Source of the DNA: Nevskiales bacterium
GTDB lineage: Bacteria > Pseudomonadota > Gammaproteobacteria > Nevskiales > Nevskiaceae
NCBI GenBank assembly: GCA_022616655.1
Contig: JAKEEJ010000160.1
Span: 1 to 6,456 of the forward strand
Direction: 5' to 3'
DNA: 6,456 nt
The notes under the pieces were generated by a model. That model saw nothing but the letters and a program-made list of their open reading frames with translations. It ran no database searches and was not told where the DNA came from. This document shows, piece after piece, positions 5,915 through 6,456 of this stretch. Numbering within the stretch: the first letter of the stretch is position 1; every line of letters begins with the position of its first letter. Made by a program: the position numbers and the translations under genes.

Positions 5915-6456
5915 ATGAATCAGTTTGAGGTCATTGTCATCGGCGGAGGACACGCCGGCACCGAAGCCGCCCTGGCCGCCGCGCGCCTGGGCGTGCGCAC
6001 GCTGCTGGTCACGCAGAGCATTGAGACTCTGGGACAGATGTCCTGCAACCCGGCCATCGGCGGCATCGGCAAGGGGCACCTGGTCAAAGAGATTGACGCG
6101 CTGGGCGGGCTGATGGCGCGCGCGGCGGACCGGGCCGGCATCCAGTTCCGCATCCTGAATGCGAGCAAAGGCCCGGCGGTGCGTGCCACGCGCGCGCAGG
6201 CGGACCGCGCGCTGTACAAACAGACCGTGCGCTCGGTGCTGGAACAGCAGCCGAACCTGGCCCTGTTCCAGCAGGAAATCGCCGACCTGATTGTGGAGAA
6301 CGGCGTTGTGCGCGGCGCGGTCACCGCCATGGGCCTGCGCTTCACAGCACCCGCCGTGGTGCTGACCACCGGCACGTTCCTGGGTGGGAAAATCCACGTG
6401 GGCCTGTCGAATTACCAGGGCGGGCGGGCGGGCGATCCACCGTCCAACGCACTGGC
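5915..6456 (+). CDS. mnmG: MnmG (GidA), tRNA wobble-uridine carboxymethylaminomethyl modification enzyme, 3' end cut by window
   Basis: FAD-binding subunit that, with MnmE, installs the cmnm5 group on uridine 34 of several tRNAs, supporting accurate decoding of two-codon boxes. The 180 codons present are the N-terminal part of a protein usually near 630 residues. Visible features are the dinucleotide-binding IGGGHAG (9-15), [20 protein letters not shown] (40-59), [20 protein letters not shown] (75-94) and [14 protein letters not shown] (151-164), followed by GGRAGDPP (169-176). All match the E. coli protein closely. The ATG at 5915 places the FAD motif at the normal distance; an in-frame GTG at 5906 would add only three residues. 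The G-rich stretch before the start is a weak ribosome site. mnmG often sits near the replication origin with rsmG and parAB downstream in gammaproteobacteria, but that part is not visible here. Confidence 0.97.
   Translation, partial: MNQFEVIVIGGGHAGTEAALAAARLGVRTLLVTQSIETLGQMSCNPAIGGIGKGHLVKEIDALGGLMARAADRAGIQFRILNASKGPAVRATRAQADRALYKQTVRSVLEQQPNLALFQQEIADLIVENGVVRGAVTAMGLRFTAPAVVLTTGTFLGGKIHVGLSNYQGGRAGDPPSNAL

Noticed and set aside
5579..6397. 272-codon open frame on the minus strand spanning the start of rimB and the start of mnmG
   Set aside because: It crosses the divergent promoter gap and overlaps two well-supported genes out of frame. Nothing in the translation resembles a protein family.

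Overview
The window looks like chromosomal DNA from a GC-rich gammaproteobacterium. Codon third positions are dominated by G and C. The MnmG start and the RimK protein read almost residue for residue like the E. coli proteins as I remember them, and the rimB-rimK arrangement is familiar from Pseudomonas and relatives. I cannot name a genus. There are no RNA genes, insertion sequences, CRISPR arrays or long repeats. Coding density is very high and no gap between genes exceeds 110 bases.

Left part (1-3369): trehalose metabolism. A GT20 trehalose-6-phosphate synthase gene runs leftward from 1559 and is cut by the window edge. It carries an N-terminal extension with two membrane segments around an extracytoplasmic domain, so the enzyme appears tethered to the inner membrane and may be an output domain of a sensor. 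Diverging from it, only 46 bases away, is a complete GH15 glycoside hydrolase (glucoamylase/trehalase type) with both catalytic glutamates. Together they suggest a make-and-break pair for trehalose or alpha-glucan.

Middle part (3393-5804, all leftward): a compact three-gene unit in the order rimB (retropepsin-like aspartic protease), rimK (ATP-grasp ligase that adds glutamate to ribosomal protein S6), then an M14-type zinc hydrolase of the succinylglutamate desuccinylase/aspartoacylase group with a C-terminal lipoyl-like barrel. rimB and rimK overlap by four bases and the third gene follows after 28 bases, so they are probably cotranscribed. RimK writes glutamate tails and RimB is linked to RimK function. 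The M14 enzyme is chemically suited to remove or process such tails, which is an inference.

Right part (5805-6456): a 110-base divergent promoter region, then the first 180 codons of mnmG, the tRNA wobble-uridine modification flavoprotein, running off the right edge.

The gene types are all known. The most interesting points are the membrane-tethered trehalose synthase, the 46-base divergent switch with its GH15 partner, and the possible write/trim/erase logic of the rimB-rimK-M14 unit. I did not find a system I would call wholly undescribed.
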